Shown here in pieces: positions 33,736 to 37,055 of a stretch of 37,055 bases of DNA. The notes beneath the pieces are model-generated. The model had not been told where the DNA came from. It made no database searches and was given only the letters and a program-made list of their open reading frames with translations. A program made the translations under genes and the position numbers. This DNA is from an uncultured Arenicella sp. (lineage in GTDB: Bacteria; Pseudomonadota; Gammaproteobacteria; Arenicellales; Arenicellaceae), in NCBI GenBank assembly GCA_937974565.1, contig CALJWL010000002.1:1-37055 (forward strand). Direction: 5' to 3'. The stretch's first letter is position 1. Each line of letters begins with the position of its first letter.

Positions 33736-33885
33736 GTGGTCAAAATCGTTACTATTTACAAGACAGAATCAGACGCCAGGAAGGCTCAAATCCGTGTTCA
33801 AGACAAGCTTTGTAGCGACCTAATACCCTCGGCTACCAAAACGTTTCGATTCAAACGCGATGCCCAAGGCTGGACGCGCCACTGA
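33736..33885 (+). CDS. Possible 49-residue basic peptide (GTG start)
   Basis: In the 377-base gap after the tRNA, a frame starts at GTG (VVKIVTIYKTESDARKAQ) and ends at a TGA at 33883. It is rich in Lys, Arg and Asp. Only a poor AAAGAG precedes the GTG. It overlaps the next small frame by 26 bases. No family was recognised; it may be a remnant of a longer gene. Confidence 0.25.
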   Translation: MVKIVTIYKTESDARKAQIRVQDKLCSDLIPSATKTFRFKRDAQGWTRH

Positions 33886-34003
33886 AGATGAACCGCGTAG
33901 AGGTATATACATACCTCGCAGCCAATCCAAGGGGGCAGTCAGGATTGCGGAGGGTGAGCTAACAAAAGAAATGATCAGAGAATACTCAGGGCATCATTTT
34001 TAG
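33860..34003 (+). CDS. Possible 47-residue peptide
   Basis: An ATG at 33860 opens a 47-codon frame beginning MPKAGRATEDEPRRGIYIP and ending with IREYSGHHF. It includes a palindrome GAGGTAT-ATAC-ATACCTC (about 33899-33916). It overlaps the preceding small frame and just reaches the stop of the convergent reductase gene. It may be a fragment of a former gene downstream of the tRNA, a common integration spot. Confidence 0.25.
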   Translation: MPKAGRATEDEPRRGIYIPRSQSKGAVRIAEGELTKEMIREYSGHHF

Positions 34004-35172
34004 AGAAATCCAGATGATAATTCACGGCTGATTTTCTTTTTTGCTTTCATGAATTCGGCTGGGGAATTGATTGCGTCTAACGCAATAAGTTTGCCGGATT
34101 TGAAGTACGACACCGTAAACTTACGTGTGCTAATGTCGCCATTAACCAAAGCTTGGTCATAGCCTTGCATTAAGCCGGCTGTCTGCAGTTTTAAGTCGTA
34201 CTGGTCTGACCAGAACCAAGGAATTTGATCGTAAACTTGGTCATGACCGGTTATCGACATTGCCGCAATTTTAGCTTGCGCTACTGCATTGGGTACCGAC
34301 TCAAGACGAATTCGACGCCCATATAACAGGCTTGGGTGATTAGAGCAGTCACCTACGGCGTAGATATTAGGATCTTCTGTTTGCGTGTATTCATTAACCA
34401 CTATGCCGTCATCGCATGCTAGACCGGCATCTGCGGCCAACTCAACATTTGGAATGACGCCAATACCAATAATTGCACAATCGAGTTCAAGGCGTTCCCC
34501 ATCGCTTAGTTCAGCGTGAACCCGGCCGTCTTTTTCCTTAAACCGTTTTAACGTTGATTCTAATCGAATATCAACGCCTTCGTGCCGATGCCTTTCTTGG
34601 TAAAAACTAGAAACTTCGGGGCTCGTCACTCGCGCTAGCACTCGATTTTGGGCTTCTAGAACGGTTACTTTTACGCCCTGTTTAACTGCGGATGCAGCCA
34701 CTTCCAACCCAATGTAGCCCGCGCCAACAATTACAAGCTTGGCTTCAGCCACTAAATTTTCTTTGATTGCGTCCACGTCTTTGGCGGTTCTCAAATACTT
34801 AATGGGCGGCAGCTCAGCACCTTCGATAGACAATGTTCTGGCTCGAGTACCGGTTGCAAGAATGAGTTTTGAATAGCTCAACTTAACACCATCATCTAAT
34901 TCGACTTCGCACCGTTTACGATCGATTGAGATCGCCCGCCGACCGAGATATAGATCAACGTCAGAATTTTCATAGAAGTTTGGGTTCTTTATGGCGAGTT
35001 TTTCAAACGTAACATCGCCTTTATAGTACGCTTTTGATAATGGCGGACGCTGGTAGGGCAGGCAAACTTCATCGCCAACGAGCGTAATGTTACCGCTCCA
35101 ACCATTTTTTCTTAGAGTTGAAATCGCTTCAACGGCAGCGTGACTTGCACCAATTATTACAACGTTTTTCAT
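34000..35172 (-). CDS. FAD-dependent ferredoxin reductase (putidaredoxin/rhodocoxin reductase type)
   Basis: This 390-residue flavoprotein passes electrons from NAD(P)H to a [2Fe-2S] ferredoxin. Visible parts are the N-terminal FAD Rossmann motif VVIGASHAAVEAI, the LPYQRPPLSKAYY segment characteristic of this reductase group, the NAD(P) motif VIVGAGYIGLEVAA, the FAD-binding YAVGDCSNHP and the C-terminal reductase domain. It is transcribed away from the MarR regulator and Rieske oxygenase, sharing their divergent promoter region. The adrenodoxin-type ferredoxin encoded at 11483-11803 is the plausible partner. Confidence 0.9.
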   Translation of the reverse strand: MKNVVIIGASHAAVEAISTLRKNGWSGNITLVGDEVCLPYQRPPLSKAYYKGDVTFEKLAIKNPNFYENSDVDLYLGRRAISIDRKRCEVELDDGVKLSYSKLILATGTRARTLSIEGAELPPIKYLRTAKDVDAIKENLVAEAKLVIVGAGYIGLEVAASAVKQGVKVTVLEAQNRVLARVTSPEVSSFYQERHRHEGVDIRLESTLKRFKEKDGRVHAELSDGERLELDCAIIGIGVIPNVELAADAGLACDDGIVVNEYTQTEDPNIYAVGDCSNHPSLLYGRRIRLESVPNAVAQAKIAAMSITGHDQVYDQIPWFWSDQYDLKLQTAGLMQGYDQALVNGDISTRKFTVSYFKSGKLIALDAINSPAEFMKAKKKISRELSSGFL

Positions 35173-35243
35173 CTGGTCTGACCTTAATAAGTAACCCTTA
35201 CTGTCAAAAGTAGGTTGACAAATTCATTTCATTTATTAGAATG

Positions 35244-35257
35244 ATTAATATATTAAC
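35244..35257. promoter_or_regulatory. Operator candidate R1 in the reductase-MarR gap
   Basis: ATTAA-TATA-TTAAC contains the perfect 12-bp palindrome TTAATATATTAA (35245-35256). It repeats the ATTAA-N4-TTAA core of the two hpa operators. It sits in the divergent gap next to a MarR gene. Confidence 0.55.
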
Positions 35258-35258
35258 T

Positions 35259-35272
35259 ATTAATAAATTAAT
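35259..35272. promoter_or_regulatory. Operator candidate R2 in the reductase-MarR gap
   Basis: ATTAA-TAAA-TTAAT is a second copy of the same core, 15 bp from the first, with perfect 5-bp arms. It ends 25 bases before the MarR start, a typical autoregulatory position. Confidence 0.55.
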
Positions 35273-35296
35273 CAATAATCTTTTAGCAAAAATATC

Positions 35297-35725
35297 GTGG
35301 ACAAATTTAATAAATCGTTGCCAATGATGTTGCATCGCACCCTAGATGTGGTCATTCCTAAATACCGAGCCGTATTTAAGGAGCATGGTATTTCGGAGCA
35401 ACAGTGGCGGATATTGCGAGTGCTTTGGGAGAGGCAACGTTGTACAAGCGCCGAGCTTGCGAAAATTACGTTGATACCAAGTCCAAGCATGGTCGGCGTC
35501 ATCGACCGAATGATGAAAAAGTCGTTGGTGCTGCGAGATCGCAGTAAAGACGATAGGCGGGTTGTTCACGTGAGCCTTACTGACAAGGGGCGCGACCTAC
35601 AGAACGAATTGATGCCACAAATTGACGCGATCTACGAGACATTAATTAATCAATGTGATGCCGATGCATGGCAGACAATGATTAACACGATGCAGATCAT
35701 TATTGATACGAATCAGCCCAACTAA
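35297..35725 (+). CDS. MarR family regulator, HpaR-like
   Basis: This 142-residue winged-helix regulator begins MDKFNKSLPMMLHRTLDVV. It continues with HGISEQQWRILRVLWE, the recognition segment IPSPSMVGVIDRMMKK and the wing RSKDDRRVVHVSLT. Domain order is the same as in the HpaR of this window (5070-5600), but it lacks the basic N-terminal extension. The codon GTG at 35297 is the start used. It is 53 bases before the Rieske oxygenase gene and divergent from the reductase, so it probably controls both through the palindromes at 35244-35272. Ligand is unknown, likely the Rieske substrate or a related phenolic acid. Confidence 0.85.
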   Translation: MDKFNKSLPMMLHRTLDVVIPKYRAVFKEHGISEQQWRILRVLWERQRCTSAELAKITLIPSPSMVGVIDRMMKKSLVLRDRSKDDRRVVHVSLTDKGRDLQNELMPQIDAIYETLINQCDADAWQTMINTMQIIIDTNQPN

Positions 35726-35778
35726 CAACACTCCACGAAAAGAGAAGCGCGGGCACTAGACCATTAAAAGGTAGAATC

Positions 35779-36885
35779 ATGACTGATAAAAAACGATATT
35801 TTGTAGAAAACATGTGGTACGCCGCTGCTTGGCAATACGAAGTTTCTGAAGCTGACAATAAACTCGCGCGAACCATCTGCGAAACGCCGTTAGTATTTTA
35901 TAAGGGTCGTGATGATAACTACATTGCTTTGGATGATCGTTGTTGCCATAGAGCAGCACCCTTATCCACAGGGCGTATAGAAGGTAATTGCATACGCTGC
36001 ATGTACCACGGTATGCTGTACGACGAAACCGGCCAAGTGGTGGAAATTCCTGGGCAGGAACACGTGTCTAAGTCCCTTAAAGTGCGGAGTTACCCAGTTG
36101 AAGAGAAAGGGGGCATGCTTTGGATCTGGATGGGAGACCCAGCCCTAGCGAACACAGAAGACATTTATGATTTTCCAGCGTTAAGTGATAGAGAAAATTG
36201 GCGCGGTTTCGATAAGGAGGCTTATCTGCACTACAACGCAAATTGGCTGTTGATTGTGGATAATCTTGCTGATTTTTCCCACGTGGCATTTGTGCATACT
36301 AATACACTTGGCGGCTCTGAAGCGTACGCTTACAGCACGCTTGCTGAAAATATCCAAAAAGAGGAAGATGGCTTTTCCATGGAGCGCTGGCACCGCGACA
36401 GCAATAACCCTCCGTTTCATGCCAAGGTTGTTCCTCCCGAAGAAGTTGACAATAAGGTTGATCGTGCCAATATCATTAAAATGGGCCTTCCCGGTGTATT
36501 CTTAATGGAAACACTATTCGCGCCTGTTGGATGGGAAGAAAAACACGGCCGTGATAATGTTCGTGAGTACCGCAACTGCCAATTTATGACGCCAGAAACG
36601 AAAAACACCACGCACTTTTTCTGGAACTATCTCCACAATTGGAACATTGATGACCCTGCAATTTCAGCCTCATTAAAAGAATCTCTTCTAGAAGGGTTTA
36701 TGGAAGACAAAGTCATTATCGAAGAGCAGCAAAAGTTGCTAGAGCGAAGCCCTGATTTTGTACCGCGCGCCATTGCGGCTGATGAAGCGTTTGTTCATTT
36801 TAGAAATAAATGGGGCCAACGGTTAAGACAAGAAGACGCCGATAACCCTCTGGTATATAAAGAAAACAAACGATCTATTTTGTAG
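35779..36885 (+). CDS. VanA-type Rieske non-haem iron oxygenase
   Basis: This 368-residue oxygenase has an N-terminal Rieske domain with ligands C55-x-H57 and C74-x2-H77 (RCCHRAAP and CMYHGML). The catalytic domain has DNLADFSHVAFVH with iron ligands H168 and H173 and bridging D165. The layout matches vanillate and dicamba O-demethylases. VanA works with a fused reductase (VanB); the dicamba enzyme uses separate ferredoxin and reductase, and both are available in this window. The substrate is not readable. Given the hpa operon, an O-methylated or deoxygenated phenylacetate (such as homovanillate) is my guess. It could equally be a ring or side-chain hydroxylase. Confidence 0.87.
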   Translation: MTDKKRYFVENMWYAAAWQYEVSEADNKLARTICETPLVFYKGRDDNYIALDDRCCHRAAPLSTGRIEGNCIRCMYHGMLYDETGQVVEIPGQEHVSKSLKVRSYPVEEKGGMLWIWMGDPALANTEDIYDFPALSDRENWRGFDKEAYLHYNANWLLIVDNLADFSHVAFVHTNTLGGSEAYAYSTLAENIQKEEDGFSMERWHRDSNNPPFHAKVVPPEEVDNKVDRANIIKMGLPGVFLMETLFAPVGWEEKHGRDNVREYRNCQFMTPETKNTTHFFWNYLHNWNIDDPAISASLKESLLEGFMEDKVIIEEQQKLLERSPDFVPRAIAADEAFVHFRNKWGQRLRQEDADNPLVYKENKRSIL

Positions 36886-36934
36886 AAAATTGGATTACGT
36901 ATATTAGGACTTAGCCCATTGCTGATGAGATGGA

Positions 36935-36996
36935 TACCTCGACTTACGGCATCAATGTGCCCAATATGAGGTTTCTTTAAAACCAACTGCGAGGTA
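36935..36996. repeat. Inverted repeat at the left end of the IS110-family element
   Basis: TACCTCG (36935-36941) and CGAGGTA (36990-36996) form a perfect 7-bp inverted repeat within the 117 bases between the Rieske stop and the transposase start. It may be a subterminal repeat or part of a structured non-coding end. The left tip of the element is not determinable here. Confidence 0.4.
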
Positions 36997-37002
36997 CCCA
37001 TC

Positions 37003-37055
37003 ATGAATCATCATACTGTTGTAGGCATTGATTTGGCAAAGAATGTTTTTCAAGT
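37003..37055 (+). CDS. IS110/IS1111-family transposase, N-terminal fragment
   Basis: Only the first 17 codons are in the window. They read MNHHTVVGIDLAKNVFQ. The GIDLAKNVFQ motif is the start of the RuvC-like DEDD domain of IS110-family recombinases, with the first catalytic Asp, and this version is commonest in the IS1111 branch. GAGG stands eight bases before the ATG. The rest of the element lies beyond the window. Confidence 0.82.
   Translation, partial: MNHHTVVGIDLAKNVFQ

Noticed and set aside
33623-37055. Genomic island at the tRNA with a direct repeat of the tRNA 3' end
   Set aside because: No second copy of the tRNA 3' sequence and no integrase gene were seen downstream within the window.
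1-37055. CRISPR arrays or cas genes
   Set aside because: No regularly spaced repeat series and no Cas-like protein was found.

Overview
The window looks like chromosome from a marine or aquatic gammaproteobacterium. The basis is moderate GC, proteobacterial gene families throughout (S46 peptidase, DUF2157/DUF4401/GDYxxLxY trio, cytochrome c', HpaR-type regulators) and gammaproteobacteria-like integron cassettes. No 16S or species-level marker is present, so the genus is not assigned. It is mostly an aromatic-compound and tyrosine degradation region, flanked by two mobile-element edges.

Layout. (1) 1-1213: the end of an integron cassette array. Two attC-like sites bound one complete cassette carrying a BrnT/BrnA toxin-antitoxin pair with its own promoter; the array runs straight into a 3'-truncated histidine phosphatase gene. 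(2) 1346-11803: a divergent homoprotocatechuate (3,4-dihydroxyphenylacetate) meta-cleavage locus. Leftward: FAH-family HpaG-like enzyme, HpaR, succinate-semialdehyde dehydrogenase, an aromatic-acid MFS transporter and a CMD/AhpD protein. Rightward: HpaE, HpaF, HpaH, HpaI, a LigA-like plus LigB-like extradiol dioxygenase pair, and an adrenodoxin-type [2Fe-2S] ferredoxin. Two 16-bp palindromes in the divergent gap are good HpaR operator candidates. (3) 12174-14736: a translationally coupled three-gene membrane operon (DUF2157, DUF4401, GDYxxLxY). (4) 15692-24285: a phenylalanine/tyrosine catabolic cluster: HPPD, fumarylacetoacetase, a VOC protein, maleylacetoacetate isomerase, acetoacetyl-CoA synthetase, a long aromatic amino acid hydroxylase and a membrane-anchored AraC regulator. 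Homogentisate 1,2-dioxygenase is absent. (5) 24493-33297: unrelated single genes: serine beta-lactamase-like hydrolase, crotonase, two tiny leftward genes, cytochrome c', DegV protein, S46 dipeptidyl-peptidase and an OafA-like acyltransferase. (6) 33546-33622: a CAU-anticodon tRNA, probably tRNA-Ile2. (7) 34000-36885: a ferredoxin reductase, divergent from a MarR regulator and a VanA-type Rieske oxygenase. (8) 37003 to the end: the start of an IS110/IS1111-family transposase.

How it fits together. The hpa genes cover everything from ring cleavage of homoprotocatechuate to pyruvate and succinate, but the usual HpaBC hydroxylase and HpaD are not here. The ferredoxin at the end of the hpa operon, the reductase at 34.0-35.2 kb and the Rieske oxygenase at 35.8-36.9 kb together make the parts list of a three-component Rieske system of the dicamba-demethylase type. 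The promoter region of the Rieske locus carries the same ATTAA-N4-TTAAT(C) palindrome core as the hpa promoter region. I infer that the two loci form one regulon and that the Rieske enzyme feeds the ring-cleavage pathway, for example by O-demethylating or hydroxylating a phenylacetate. This is a hypothesis, not something the sequence proves.
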